A stretch of DNA of 64,000 nt from Acinetobacter sp. NCu2D-2 (GTDB taxonomy: Bacteria; Pseudomonadota; Gammaproteobacteria; Pseudomonadales; Moraxellaceae). The notes beneath the pieces are model-generated. The model was given only the letters and a program-made list of their open reading frames with translations, made no database searches and was not told where the DNA came from. The position numbers and the translations under genes are program-made. Positions 1-8,486 of the stretch are shown piece by piece (the stretch's first letter is position 1; each line of letters begins with the position of its first letter). The DNA lies in the NCBI RefSeq assembly GCF_001647675.1, contig NZ_CP015594.1, forward strand, positions 2,480,001 through 2,544,000, written 5' to 3'.

Positions 1-500
1 GTATAGCCCGCCATGACAATTAAATCAATGGTCACCATCGTTGCAGCCATAATCACATATTGAATCCACTGTGGTTTAGATAAATCTAAAAACTGTGGCA
101 AAACCGCAAGTAAAAATACGATGGCTTTTGGATTACTCATATTTACCAAGAAACCATGCCAAACCAATTTGGCTTTCGATTTGGTTTGAGTATCCTGCTG
201 AATTTCGATTGAGCTAACAGGCGCCGTCCACTGCAAATACGCCAAATACAATAAATATCCGACACCAAACCATTTCACTGCTAAGAATGCCCATTCAGTC
301 GTTGCAAACAATACCCCTGCCCCTGCAGCAACAATGCCAATCTGCACGAGTAATGCGATCTGCAAACCAAATGCATTCCAATAACCATGCTTAAAGCCGT
401 AGTTTAAACCACTCGACATTGATGCGATTGCACCTGCGCCTGGGGACACGCTAATCACCCAACACGCCAACATGTACGCAATCCACACCTGATATGCCAT
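1..500 (-). CDS. LysE/RhtB family amino-acid exporter (3' end cut by window edge)
   Basis: Reading leftward from an ATG at 498-500, an open frame runs to the window edge without a stop (about 166 residues seen; the family is usually near 200). The N-terminal part has the LysE/RhtB pattern: a hydrophobic first helix, then SVSPGAGAI, followed by alternating hydrophobic segments and a FLVNMSNPKAIVFL stretch typical of the family loop before helix 4. LysE/RhtB proteins are inner-membrane exporters of amino acids such as lysine, homoserine lactone or threonine; the substrate cannot be told here. A second member of the superfamily lies at 19633-20226. The C-terminal membrane segments lie outside the window. 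Confidence 0.85.
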   Translation of the reverse strand, partial: MAYQVWIAYMLACWVISVSPGAGAIASMSSGLNYGFKHGYWNAFGLQIALLVQIGIVAAGAGVLFATTEWAFLAVKWFGVGYLLYLAYLQWTAPVSSIEIQQDTQTKSKAKLVWHGFLVNMSNPKAIVFLLAVLPQFLDLSKPQWIQYVIMAATMVTIDLIVMAGY

Positions 501-660
501 GACTCTATCCTCAATTCGATTGGCGTATTATATGACAATTCACCTTTTACTCGTGGTATAAAATCCTTCGACTAAATGCATATAGAGACTATTCACCGTA
601 ATAGCCTTCAGGCACAATAGCTCGTATTGCTGAGGAAATATAACTATATAGGAGCCAAGA

Positions 661-1584
661 ATGACCGCTCAATCTGTCATTTTGCCACTACCGTCCGATC
701 ATGCTCGCTTTATTGTTTTACGCTTAAAAGACTTAAGTATTGACGAGTTAAAAGAAAAATTAGCTGACTTATTTACCACTCGTGATCGCTTAATCACTCA
801 GCATCCTCACGCGCAAATTAAAACGGCGGTGGCTTTTGGTCCTGAACTTTGGTCAAAACTCTACGATCAAAGCCCTGAAGGATTTAAACAACTTGAACCG
901 ATTCAGGGTGCATTTCCAATGCCGGTGGTTCCTGCCGATGTAATTATTCATCTTGCTTCTCAGCGTACTGATATCTGCTTTGCCATGAGCCAAGCCTTTT
1001 TTGAAGATATTCAGGATAAAGTCGAAGTGCTAGACGAGCGTGTTTGCTTCCGTCATTTCGATGGTCGTGACATGACTGGCTTTATTGATGGTACTGAAAA
1101 CCCACAATTCCCAGATGACCGTGCGGAAACTGCGCTTCTTCCTGAAGAAGCAGGTGTTTTTGCAGATGGTTCATTTATCTTTGCGCAGCGCTACGCACAT
1201 GACTTAAATAAATGGAAAAAACTGAAAGTTGATGCGCAAGAACAAGTCATGGGTCGAACCAAACTTGAAAGCATTGAACTCGATGACGATGTTAAACCTG
1301 AAAATGCGCATACTGCGCGTACCATCGTTGAAGATGAAGACGGCGAAGAATTAGCAATTTTACGTCATTCATTACCGTATGGTGATGGACGTGGCGATCA
1401 AGGTTTATTCTTCATTGCCTATACCAAAGACTTATCCATCATTGATGCAATGTTGTATCGCATGTTTGGTACCAGTGGTGATGGCATTCACGATCGCCTA
1501 CTACACTTCGTGACTCCAAAAGATGGTGCTTATTACTTTGCACCGAGTGAAGAATTACTCGAAGAAGTATTGGATCTAGATTAA
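661..1584 (+). CDS. DyP-type heme peroxidase (YfeX-like)
   Basis: The 307-residue protein matches the length and layout of the cytoplasmic YfeX-type (class P/B) dye-decolourising peroxidases. The GFIDGTENP motif gives the distal catalytic aspartate at about residue 143, and His217 in the ENAHTAR segment fits the proximal heme ligand (numbering close to YfeX D143/H215). There is no signal peptide, so it should act in the cytoplasm, oxidising organic substrates with H2O2 through a heme compound I. No encapsulin gene is adjacent. The ATG at 661 is preceded by AGGAGCC at a good distance. It is probably monocistronic, because a terminator follows directly. Confidence 0.9.
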   Translation: MTAQSVILPLPSDHARFIVLRLKDLSIDELKEKLADLFTTRDRLITQHPHAQIKTAVAFGPELWSKLYDQSPEGFKQLEPIQGAFPMPVVPADVIIHLASQRTDICFAMSQAFFEDIQDKVEVLDERVCFRHFDGRDMTGFIDGTENPQFPDDRAETALLPEEAGVFADGSFIFAQRYAHDLNKWKKLKVDAQEQVMGRTKLESIELDDDVKPENAHTARTIVEDEDGEELAILRHSLPYGDGRGDQGLFFIAYTKDLSIIDAMLYRMFGTSGDGIHDRLLHFVTPKDGAYYFAPSEELLEEVLDLD

Positions 1585-1590
1585 AACTCA

Positions 1591-1618
1591 AAAAGCAGCC
1601 ATCGTGCTGCTTTTTTTT
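1591..1618 (+). terminator. Rho-independent terminator after the DyP peroxidase gene
   Basis: AAAAGCAGC and GCTGCTTTT form a 9-bp stem around a six-base loop, followed by a run of eight T. It lies 7 bases after the stop codon. Confidence 0.85.
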
Positions 1619-1720
1619 AACTTATGCAATTTTGCTGATAACTTAAATAAAAATGAATAACTTGGCTCATTGCAATGAGCTGCTACACTTGCTTATTCAT
1701 GAAAATAAGAGCGTCTATCC

Positions 1721-2875
1721 ATGCGAGAACTACCGTCTAAACTACCTGATTTGGGTGTCACTATTTTTAGTACCATGTCTGCGTTGGCTCAGCAGTTAGG
1801 CGCACTTAATTTATCGCAAGGTTTTCCTGACTTCGGCGCACCACAGGACTTGATTGATGCACTCGCCAAAGCCACAACATCCGGCTTTAACCAATATGCC
1901 CCGGGTGATGGTTTGCCGATTCTGCGTCAATTACTTGCAGAACAATATGCACAGCGTGATCAAGTCACTTTAGATCCAAATCGTCATATCACCATTACCC
2001 CAGGCGCCACCATTGCAATTTTCTGTGCGATTCAAGCCACCGTTCGCGCGGGTGATGAAGTTATTATTTTCGACCCAAGTTATGACAGTTATGCCCCAAC
2101 CGTTCAGGTCTTAGGTGCAAAGCCAGTACATATTGCCTTAAAGCATCCTGACTTTTCAGTCGACTGGAATGAAGTTAAAGATGCCATCAATGATCGTACA
2201 CGTATGGTGATTGTGAATACACCGCACAATCCAACAGGGAGCATTTGGTCCACTACAGATTGGCATAATCTGATCCAACTCATTCAAGATAAAGACATTG
2301 TGGTGCTTTCGGACGAGGTATATGAACATTTGATTTTTGATGGTCAGCAGCATCGTTCAGCGTGTTCATTTCCTGAATTACGTGACCGAAGTTTTGTGAT
2401 TGGCTCTTTTGGCAAAACATTCCATGTCACAGGCTGGAAAACCGGCTTTTGTGTTGCTTCTGATCATTTGATGAAATTATTCCGTCAAGTCTATCAATTT
2501 GCCAGCTTCTGTGGTGTAACACCGGTGCAAGTGGCACTGGCTGAGTACATTCAGCAACATCCTGAGCATATTCGAGAGTTGTCATCTTTCTATCAAGCCA
2601 AACGTGATTTGTTTAATCAGTCAATTCAAGGCTCTCGTTTTAAATGGACACCTTCGCAAGGTACCTATTTCCAAAATTTAGATTACAGTGATATTCGCCC
2701 TGATTTAAACGACACTGACATGTGCCAAGTCCTTGCACATGAGCATGGCATCGTGGCGATTCCTGTGTCTGTGTTTTATAAAAATGCACCGCAGGATTTA
2801 CGTTTATTACGCTTCTGCTTTGCGAAAAAAGACCAGACTTTGCAACAGGCAGGCGAAATTCTAAAAAAAGTCTAA
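1721..2875 (+). CDS. PLP-dependent methionine/aromatic-type aminotransferase (YbdL-like)
   Basis: A fold-type I aminotransferase of 384 residues. The family signatures are NTPHNPTGSIW (cofactor pocket Asn), SDEVYEHLIFD, and SFGKTFHVTGWKTGF with the Schiff-base lysine at about residue 232; an arginine near the C-terminus (LLRFCFAKK) fits the carboxylate-binding Arg. The LSQGFPDF and GVAIPVSVFY-like segments are typical of the methionine/kynurenine aminotransferase (YbdL/MtnE-like) branch. The likely role is transamination of methionine or aromatic amino acids in the cytoplasm. The substrate is inferred from family only. The gene has its own terminator and no obvious operon partner. Confidence 0.85.
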   Translation: MRELPSKLPDLGVTIFSTMSALAQQLGALNLSQGFPDFGAPQDLIDALAKATTSGFNQYAPGDGLPILRQLLAEQYAQRDQVTLDPNRHITITPGATIAIFCAIQATVRAGDEVIIFDPSYDSYAPTVQVLGAKPVHIALKHPDFSVDWNEVKDAINDRTRMVIVNTPHNPTGSIWSTTDWHNLIQLIQDKDIVVLSDEVYEHLIFDGQQHRSACSFPELRDRSFVIGSFGKTFHVTGWKTGFCVASDHLMKLFRQVYQFASFCGVTPVQVALAEYIQQHPEHIRELSSFYQAKRDLFNQSIQGSRFKWTPSQGTYFQNLDYSDIRPDLNDTDMCQVLAHEHGIVAIPVSVFYKNAPQDLRLLRFCFAKKDQTLQQAGEILKKV

Positions 2876-2898
2876 TTCACAAAAAAACGTCATATTTC

Positions 2899-2931
2899 AA
2901 GCCTGAGTTACTGAAATACTCAGGCTTTTTT
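2899..2931 (+). terminator. Rho-independent terminator after the aminotransferase gene
   Basis: A perfect 10-bp stem AAGCCTGAGT / ACTCAGGCTT with a nine-base loop, followed by six T. Confidence 0.88.
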
Positions 2932-2989
2932 ACTTTAAAACGATCATAATTCAAGGTGATAACAATATAGAAAGTCTTTAGGTTCGCGC

Positions 2990-4354
2990 ATGGCACAGCA
3001 GGCATTAGTCAATCAAAACAATTTATGGAAGACATTTTTCATTTTCCTGTTGCCATTAATTGCCACCAATATTCTGCAAAGTTTGTCAGGTACGATTAAT
3101 ACCATTTTCGTTGGGCAGATGCTGGGCGTAAAAGCGATTGCTGCCGTCGCAGTATTCTTTCCTATTTTGTTCTGCCTGATGGCATTCGTGATTGGTTTGT
3201 CTGCAGGTTCGACCGTACTCATTGGTCAGGCTTGGGGTGCGAAAAACGTCGATAAAATTCGTGATGTGGTCGGCTCGACTTTATTTATGACCTTAATTGG
3301 CGGATCAATCATTGCCATTTTCGGAGTAATTTTTGCTGAAAAAATCTTACTGGGTTTAGGAACCGACCCTGACGTTATGCATCTATCACTGCCTTATGTA
3401 CAATGGATGTTGGCAGGTAGTCCCCTCATCTTTATTTATATTATTTACACCTCAATTCTGCGTGGTGTCGGTGATAGTACCACTCCACTTTTTGCATCTG
3501 CTCTTACCATTGGCGTTGGTTTAATCGTCACCCCGATTTTAATTGCGGGTTATTTTGGTTTTCCTCAAATGGGGATCATTTCCCCTGCAATTGCGAGTAT
3601 TTTGGGGAACTGTGCGGTATTAATTTATCTCATGATTTATCTAAATTATAAAGATCATCCACTGCGCCCCAATACGGCCATGCTCAAAAGCATTCGTCAT
3701 CAACCTGCTTTAAGCAAAATTATTTTACGCTTGGGTATTCCAACAGGCATTCAGATGGTGACCACATCCGTTGCAGGCTTAGTGATTGTTGGCTTGGTGA
3801 ATCGTTATGGCGCTGAAGCGACTGCTGCCTATGGTGCAGTAAATCAGGTACTCAATTATATTCAGTTCCCTGCACTTTCAATTGCAATTGCAGCGTCCGT
3901 GTTTGGTGCACAGGCTATTGGTGCAGGACGTGAAGACTTACTCAATAAAGTGACCCGTACTGCGTTGATTATGAATATTCTGTTTACGGGCTGTTTGGTG
4001 GTTCTTGCTTATTTATTCTCAAAATATCTCATGGCGCTTTTTATCACCGATGAACATGTCATGGAATTAGGTCAACAGCTACTCTTTATTGTGCTGTGGT
4101 CGATTTTATTCTTTGGTGCCAGTGCCATCTTTGCCTCCATCATGCGTTCAAGTGGTACGGTCACAGTTCCTATGATCATTAATATTTTCGCGATTTTATG
4201 TATTGAAGTGCCGTGTGCTTATTTATTTAGTCAGTGGTGGGGATTACACGGTATTTGGTACGCTTATGCACTCGCATTTGTGAGTCTTGCGGTTTTGCAA
4301 GGGACTTATTATCAATTTATTTGGAAGAAAAAAACCATTCAGAAGTTGGTCTAA
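2990..4354 (+). CDS. MATE family multidrug/Na+ efflux transporter
   Basis: The 454-residue protein is hydrophobic throughout, with about 12 predicted membrane helices in two six-helix halves, as in MATE (NorM/DinF-like) transporters. The N-terminal half carries FLLPLIATNILQSLSGTINTIFVGQMLG and the second half the analogous LGIPTGIQM...YGAVNQVLNYIQFPA. Such proteins expel cationic drugs from the cytoplasm in exchange for Na+ or H+. The ATG at 2990 follows an AGGTTCG-like weak ribosome site. The gene converges with the ABC ATPase gene, with only 24 bases between their stop codons. The substrate is unknown. Confidence 0.9.
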   Translation: MAQQALVNQNNLWKTFFIFLLPLIATNILQSLSGTINTIFVGQMLGVKAIAAVAVFFPILFCLMAFVIGLSAGSTVLIGQAWGAKNVDKIRDVVGSTLFMTLIGGSIIAIFGVIFAEKILLGLGTDPDVMHLSLPYVQWMLAGSPLIFIYIIYTSILRGVGDSTTPLFASALTIGVGLIVTPILIAGYFGFPQMGIISPAIASILGNCAVLIYLMIYLNYKDHPLRPNTAMLKSIRHQPALSKIILRLGIPTGIQMVTTSVAGLVIVGLVNRYGAEATAAYGAVNQVLNYIQFPALSIAIAASVFGAQAIGAGREDLLNKVTRTALIMNILFTGCLVVLAYLFSKYLMALFITDEHVMELGQQLLFIVLWSILFFGASAIFASIMRSSGTVTVPMIINIFAILCIEVPCAYLFSQWWGLHGIWYAYALAFVSLAVLQGTYYQFIWKKKTIQKLV

Positions 4355-4360
4355 GTTTAG

Positions 4361-4378
4361 GGCATCTTAATTGATGCC
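4361..4378. terminator. Short hairpin between convergent genes
   Basis: GGCATC and GATGCC form a 6-bp stem over TTAATT between the convergent MATE and ABC ATPase stop codons. There is no strong T-tract on either side, so termination is only weakly supported. Confidence 0.4.
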
Positions 4379-5203
4379 TTACCATGCAAATTTATAAGCT
4401 GAAAATGGTTTAGATTTATGGCTAAGAGCTTGTTTGAGCTTTGGTTCAGACATCTCATTTAACACGATAAATTTTAGATGCTGTAAACGTGCATCGGTAC
4501 GTTTACGTGGGTAAGGAATCGGAATATCTATACTCCGTTTTACCTGCCCTGGCTGACCATGCAGCACAATCACTTTTTGACTTAAAAACACCGCCTCATC
4601 TAAATCATGCGTCACATGGATAACCGTGATTTTTTCGGTTTGCCAAATGCGTTGTAATTCAGCTTGTAAACTTTGACGATTTAACGCATCCAAGCCTTTA
4701 AATGGATCATCCAACAACAACAGTTTTGGTTTGTTGACCAAGCTTCGGGCAATCGCCACTTTCTGATTCATGCTTTCTGACAATTGTGTCGGATACGCAT
4801 TTCTAAAATCACTGAGACTCAACAGTTCAAGATATTGCTCAATTAACTGATCTTCTTCGCTTCGTGACAGATGATTTTTATATAAGGCACTGCGAATATT
4901 TTCTTTGACACTTAACCATGGAAATAAGCGGTTATCCTGAAATAAAAGACCACACTGCAAACTCTTGCCAAAGGACACTTCATCATCAATCAAAATCTGC
5001 CCTTGATATTGATTTTCTAAGCCCACAATCAAACGCAACAAGGTCGATTTACCACAACCTTTGGGTCCAACAATAGAAATAAACTCACCCGATTGAATGG
5101 AAAGATGAATATCTGAAAGGATATGAATCGGTTGCTGTGCCCCAGATGGATATGCCTTGCTGACATGCTCAATAGAGACACGTCCTAAACCTTGCTGTGT
5201 CAT
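4379..5203 (-). CDS. ABC transporter ATP-binding protein, SsuB/TauB-like, with altered active-site motifs
   Basis: This 274-residue ABC ATPase resembles the nitrate/sulfonate/taurine importer subunits. Walker A is intact (GPKGCGKS, residues 46-53), as is the switch HVTHDLDEA. Two essential motifs deviate. The signature, normally LSGGM(Q/R)QR, is LSESMNQK at 141-148. The Walker B glutamate is aspartate (LLLLDDPF, Asp166). No permease or binding-protein gene is adjacent; the only partner is the Mop-domain gene 33 bases upstream, which suggests molybdate or another oxyanion. It could be a slow ATPase, a regulator, or a decaying component. The family call is firm, the function is not. Confidence 0.8.
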   Translation of the reverse strand: MTQQGLGRVSIEHVSKAYPSGAQQPIHILSDIHLSIQSGEFISIVGPKGCGKSTLLRLIVGLENQYQGQILIDDEVSFGKSLQCGLLFQDNRLFPWLSVKENIRSALYKNHLSRSEEDQLIEQYLELLSLSDFRNAYPTQLSESMNQKVAIARSLVNKPKLLLLDDPFKGLDALNRQSLQAELQRIWQTEKITVIHVTHDLDEAVFLSQKVIVLHGQPGQVKRSIDIPIPYPRKRTDARLQHLKFIVLNEMSEPKLKQALSHKSKPFSAYKFAW

Positions 5204-5236
5204 ACTTTATTCTCATTCAATCTGTTCACGTTCAGT

Positions 5237-5452
5237 TTAGATTTTGGCTAATGCCACTTCTGTAGACTTAATCAGCACCACGACTTCAGAGCCAAGTTTA
5301 AGATCTAAATCTTTGACCGAACGTGTGCTAATAATCGAGGTAAAAATACCCGCTGGGGTCTCTACGTTGACTTCGGACACCACAGTGCCGAGTACAATTT
5401 CCTGAATCGTGCCTTTGAATTGATTACGTACATTGACTGAGGTAATTGGCAT
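5237..5452 (-). CDS. Mop/TOBE-domain molybdate-binding-type small protein
   Basis: A 71-residue protein consisting of one TOBE/Mop domain: SVNVRNQFKGTIQEIVLGTVVSEVNVETPAGIFTSIISTRSVKDLDLKLGSEV follows the molbindin pattern, in which N-terminal strands bind molybdate or tungstate at oligomer interfaces. Stand-alone Mop proteins store molybdate, and the same domain is fused to ModC and ModE in other systems. Its position just upstream of the ABC ATPase gene, in the same direction, suggests co-transcription. Together they resemble a split ModC (ATPase plus TOBE). An inverted repeat precedes the start. The domain call is good; the ligand is inferred. Confidence 0.85.
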   Translation of the reverse strand: MPITSVNVRNQFKGTIQEIVLGTVVSEVNVETPAGIFTSIISTRSVKDLDLKLGSEVVVLIKSTEVALAKI

Positions 5453-5458
5453 TTCTTC

Positions 5459-5496
5459 TACTCTATAAGTTCCAAATATTTTTTAAATATAGAGTA
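5459..5496. promoter_or_regulatory. Inverted repeat upstream of the Mop-domain gene
   Basis: TACTCTATA at 5459-5467 and its exact reverse complement TATAGAGTA at 5488-5496 flank a 20-base AT-rich spacer, starting 7 bases upstream of the Mop gene start codon. It could be an operator or a leader hairpin. The spacer is longer than in the ModE operators I know, so I do not name a regulator. Confidence 0.45.
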
Positions 5497-5740
5497 TTTT
5501 GAGTACCGTTCTTATCTTGATTTAATATTTGATTATCTCGTTCAATTTTATCTTTTATTGTTCTAATAAAATCTACAAAAGTGATGTTTAACAGAAAAAC
5601 TTTAAAGTTCAATATTTTGATTTCTAAAATAAAATTTAATTTTCACATTTTAAATTGGATGATTTTAGCTTATCTCAGATGACTATAAAGAATTGAACAT
5701 TTGATCAAATCAATCTGCCTCAAATCTGATTTTTTTAAGT
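5497..5740. other. Intergenic region, no gene seen
   Basis: AT-rich stretch between the Mop gene and the SDR terminator. It presumably holds the leftward promoter for the Mop/ABC pair. I see no conserved RNA, repeat or coding frame that I would support. Confidence 0.5.
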
Positions 5741-5768
5741 TAAAAAAAGCCCGCATCAGCAGGCTTTT
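5741..5768 (-). terminator. Rho-independent terminator of the SDR gene
   Basis: Read leftward, AAAAGCCTGCTGATGCGGGCTTTTTTT gives a G+C-rich stem with one mismatch and a T-run of seven, 14 bases after the SDR stop codon. Confidence 0.8.
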
Positions 5769-5781
5769 CAGCATTTAATTT

Positions 5782-6618
5782 TTATGCTTTTTGCGTGAGC
5801 TTGGTTGCCAATGCAACCACTTTTTGATAGCCCGTCGGTAAAATCCGCTGCATCAAATCAATGGCTTTCGCATCATTGCCAATCAAAAGACGGCGTTTGT
5901 CTTTTTGCACCGCTTCTAGGATTTGACGTGCTGCTTCTTCTGGTGGGCAACGTAATAACTTATTAAAACTTTTCGCTGATTTTTCTGGATTCATCCCCAA
6001 ACTGCGTAAGCTATCATTCATTTTCGCAGCATTGGCAATATTGGTACGGATACCGCCTGGGTGAACGCAAAGTGCACTCACGCCACAGTTTTCCATATCT
6101 AATTCTTGACGTAATGCTTCGGTAAAACCACGTACCGCAAATTTAGTCGCGTTATAGGCCGATTGAGTTGGCTGTGCAGTTAAACCAAAAAGACTGGAAA
6201 TATTGATGATATGACCATCGCCTGTTTTCTTGATTAAAGGCAGGAACTCTTTGGTACCGTAAACAACGCCCCAGAAGTTAATATTTACAATCCATTCCAG
6301 TTCTTCGTAAGAAGCACCTTCAACTGTTGAACCCAATGCAACACCTGCATTATTAAAGATCATGTTGACACTGCCATGCTCCTGTTCAACTTTGGCTGCC
6401 CATGCACGCACTTCTTCGAGCTTCGCTACATCAACTTTTAGGCTTGTTACACGTACGCCTGTTTCTTTAACCAGTGCCACAGTGTCCGCGAGCCCTTTTT
6501 CATTGACATCACTTAATGCCAAATGACAGCCTTGTTTTGCAAGAAGTACAGCAAGTTGCTGACCAATACCTGAACCTGCACCTGTGATTGCTGCGACTTT
6601 GTTATTGAATTCTTTCAT
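5782..6618 (-). CDS. Short-chain dehydrogenase/reductase
   Basis: A classical SDR of 278 residues. It has the Rossmann motif TGAGSGIG near residues 14-21, NNAG around residue 90, the catalytic serine in ISSLFG, and YNATK with the catalytic Tyr and Lys. SDRs oxidise or reduce alcohols and ketones with NAD(P). The long C-terminal part (NPEKSAKSFNKLLRCPPEEAARQIL) resembles SDRs found with lipid or ketone metabolism; the substrate is unknown. The ATG at 6616-6618 is preceded by AGGAT. A sigma-70 promoter and an 8-bp palindrome lie upstream, and a TetR gene is divergent, so repression by that regulator is likely. Confidence 0.88.
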   Translation of the reverse strand: MKEFNNKVAAITGAGSGIGQQLAVLLAKQGCHLALSDVNEKGLADTVALVKETGVRVTSLKVDVAKLEEVRAWAAKVEQEHGSVNMIFNNAGVALGSTVEGASYEELEWIVNINFWGVVYGTKEFLPLIKKTGDGHIINISSLFGLTAQPTQSAYNATKFAVRGFTEALRQELDMENCGVSALCVHPGGIRTNIANAAKMNDSLRSLGMNPEKSAKSFNKLLRCPPEEAARQILEAVQKDKRRLLIGNDAKAIDLMQRILPTGYQKVVALATKLTQKA

Positions 6619-6694
6619 GAATAATCCTTAGGTCTTGACCCATCTGTGCAGACAGGACTTTTTTATTCTAAATAAATTGAAGATAAGTTGTTTC

Positions 6695-6723
6695 AATATA
6701 GTTTTGACAATAATCATTGTCAA
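6695..6723 (-). promoter_or_regulatory. Sigma-70 promoter of the SDR gene
   Basis: On the minus strand TTGACA (6723-6718) and TATATT (6700-6695) are separated by exactly 17 bases. This close-to-consensus promoter would start transcription about 70 bases before the SDR start codon. Its -35 box is the left half of the palindrome at 6704-6723. Confidence 0.75.
6704..6723. promoter_or_regulatory. Perfect palindromic operator candidate for the divergent TetR regulator
   Basis: TTGACAAT-AATC-ATTGTCAA is a perfect 8-bp inverted repeat with a 4-base centre. It lies in the SDR/TetR divergent region and covers the SDR -35 box, which is the usual place and shape for a TetR-family operator. The match with this TetR protein is inferred from position. 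Confidence 0.65.
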
Positions 6724-6837
6724 CTATGCGCTTATATCTAAACAGGTCAAGTTTTTATCATCAGATGATACTCTTAGATATGTGACCCATTTATTGTTAA
6801 TATGTCTAAAATTGCATGTTCAAGACCCATATTACTT

Positions 6838-7518
6838 ATGACAGCATTGGATACTACAGAAAATAAAACCGTCAAAACTGCCAGCAAAGAACGCCAGTTT
6901 AAAGGACTTTCTATGGCGGAACGCCAACAGGCACGCCGAGAAAAACTGATTGAAGCTGGGATCGAAGCCTACGGCACTCATGGCTTTTTTTCCGTGACAG
7001 TCAAAGACATCTGTAACCAAGCCAAGCTGACTGAACGTTATTTTTATGAGTCTTTTAAAAAGAGTGAGCAACTGTTCCAAGCCATCTTTTTAAAGTTAAT
7101 TGATGAATTGCAACACAATGTGATGCAGGCAATCATGCAAAACTCAGGCGATCCTGAAAAAATGATTAAAGCGGGTCTGACTGCACTTCTGACCACCTTA
7201 AAAGATAATCCCAAAATGGCACGCATTATTTATATTGATGCCATGCTGGTTCAAGAATTACATAATCAAGCAACCATCCAAGAAACTATGCAAAGGTTTG
7301 ATCGTATGATTCATGCCTTTGTGATGCTGATGATGCCCAATCTGAAACGTACTGACGGCGAAATTGCCTTAGTGGCAACTGGTTTAAATGGTTACGTCAC
7401 TCAGATTGCCATTCGTTGGGTCATGAGTGGCTTTAAGCAGTCGATGGATGATGTGCTTTCTTCATGCAGTATCGTATTTATGGCGTTATTGGAAAGCTTT
7501 TCTGAACAAGCTGAATGA
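6838..7518 (+). CDS. TetR/AcrR family transcriptional regulator
   Basis: About 226 residues. An N-terminal TetR helix-turn-helix (RREKLIEAGIEAYGTHGFFSVTVKDICNQAKLTERYFYESFKKSEQLF) follows a charged tail of about 35 residues. The C-terminal ligand domain is alpha-helical and unassigned. The gene is divergent from the SDR gene, and the perfect palindrome at 6704-6723 is a likely operator. I chose the ATG at 6838. An in-frame ATG at 6802 would add 12 residues. Neither start has a clear Shine-Dalgarno sequence, so the start is uncertain. Confidence 0.85.
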   Translation: MTALDTTENKTVKTASKERQFKGLSMAERQQARREKLIEAGIEAYGTHGFFSVTVKDICNQAKLTERYFYESFKKSEQLFQAIFLKLIDELQHNVMQAIMQNSGDPEKMIKAGLTALLTTLKDNPKMARIIYIDAMLVQELHNQATIQETMQRFDRMIHAFVMLMMPNLKRTDGEIALVATGLNGYVTQIAIRWVMSGFKQSMDDVLSSCSIVFMALLESFSEQAE

Positions 7519-7689
7519 TGCGGATGCTTTGTAAAAAATGATTTCAATTGACCGCTTTTACGCATGATTACAGAAATGTGACTAAAATTTAGATCAATTG
7601 AAAACAAAGGCTTACCTCATTTTAATTTGAATTTATTGGCAGAATGATCAGAATCCTGTGACTTGCAATGATACTGTCACAATTAATCT

Positions 7690-7708
7690 TTGTAATAAGC
7701 CTGTCATA
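7690..7708 (+). promoter_or_regulatory. Pho box upstream of phoB
   Basis: TTGTAATAAGCCTGTCATA matches 15 of 19 positions of the known Pho-box consensus (two CTGTCATA-type half sites 11 bases apart). It ends 45 bases before the phoB start codon. A further CTGTCAC lies at 7674-7680. This fits PhoB autoregulation under phosphate starvation. Confidence 0.72.
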
Positions 7709-7753
7709 TAAAATAGAACGGACCACCGTTGACATGAAAAAGGATATTGCGTT

Positions 7754-8464
7754 GTGAAAGATGACTATATTTTAATCGTCGATGACGAACTCCCGATTCG
7801 GGAAATGATCCATACGTCTTTAGATATGGCAGGTTTTCAGTGCCTACAAGCTGAAGATGCAAAACAAGCCCATCAAATGATTGTCGACCAACGTCCAGCT
7901 TTAATTTTACTGGACTGGATGATGCCGGGTGGTGTTAGCGGTGTAGATCTTTGCCGTCGTTTAAAACGCGATGAAAACCTCTCTGAAATTCCAGTGATTA
8001 TGCTGACCGCTCGTGCAGAAGAAGACCATAAAGTTCAAGGTCTGGATGCCGGTGCAGACGACTACATGACCAAACCTTTTTCAACACGTGAATTGGTCTC
8101 GCGCATTAAAGCAGTATTACGCCGTGCCAATGCCATGAACGGTGAAAAAACCATTGATGCCAATGGCTTGGTGTTGGATCCTGTCAGCCAACGTGTGAGT
8201 TTTGCCAACAATATTTTAGATATGGGACCGACAGAATACCGTCTTTTGGCTTTCTTTATGACCCATCCAGAACGTGCTTATACACGCGCACAATTGCTTG
8301 ACCAAGTTTGGGGTGTCAACGTATATATTGAAGACCGTACGATTGATGTGCATATTCGTCGCCTACGTAAGGTTTTAGAACCGTATAATGCTGACCGTTA
8401 TGTGCAAACTGTACGTGGTACAGGTTATCGCTTCTCAACACGTGCTGATGCTGCGCTCGGCTAA
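7754..8464 (+). CDS. phoB: Phosphate regulon response regulator PhoB
   Basis: 236 residues in OmpR/PhoB layout. The receiver domain (about 1-120) has the acidic pair DD at 10-11, the phosphorylated Asp54 in LLDWMMPG, and the KPF lysine. The winged-helix domain (about 135-230) contains the recognition region [18 protein letters not shown] and ends VRGTGYRFS. Phosphorylated PhoB binds Pho boxes and activates phosphate-scavenging genes. The start codon is GTG at 7754, giving [21 protein letters not shown] precedes it. phoR follows after 22 bases, and the Pho box upstream supports autoregulation. Confidence 0.93.
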   Translation: MKDDYILIVDDELPIREMIHTSLDMAGFQCLQAEDAKQAHQMIVDQRPALILLDWMMPGGVSGVDLCRRLKRDENLSEIPVIMLTARAEEDHKVQGLDAGADDYMTKPFSTRELVSRIKAVLRRANAMNGEKTIDANGLVLDPVSQRVSFANNILDMGPTEYRLLAFFMTHPERAYTRAQLLDQVWGVNVYIEDRTIDVHIRRLRKVLEPYNADRYVQTVRGTGYRFSTRADAALG

Positions 8465-8486
8465 ATTTTAAGGTCAATATTGCTTT

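Noticed and set aside
5488..5496. ModE operator before the Mop gene
   Set aside because: The repeat is real, but its arms and 20-base spacer do not fit the ModE consensus, so no regulator is named.
6635..6841. Small rightward ORF between the SDR and TetR genes
   Set aside because: It covers the SDR promoter and palindrome, has no ribosome site and no recognisable sequence.
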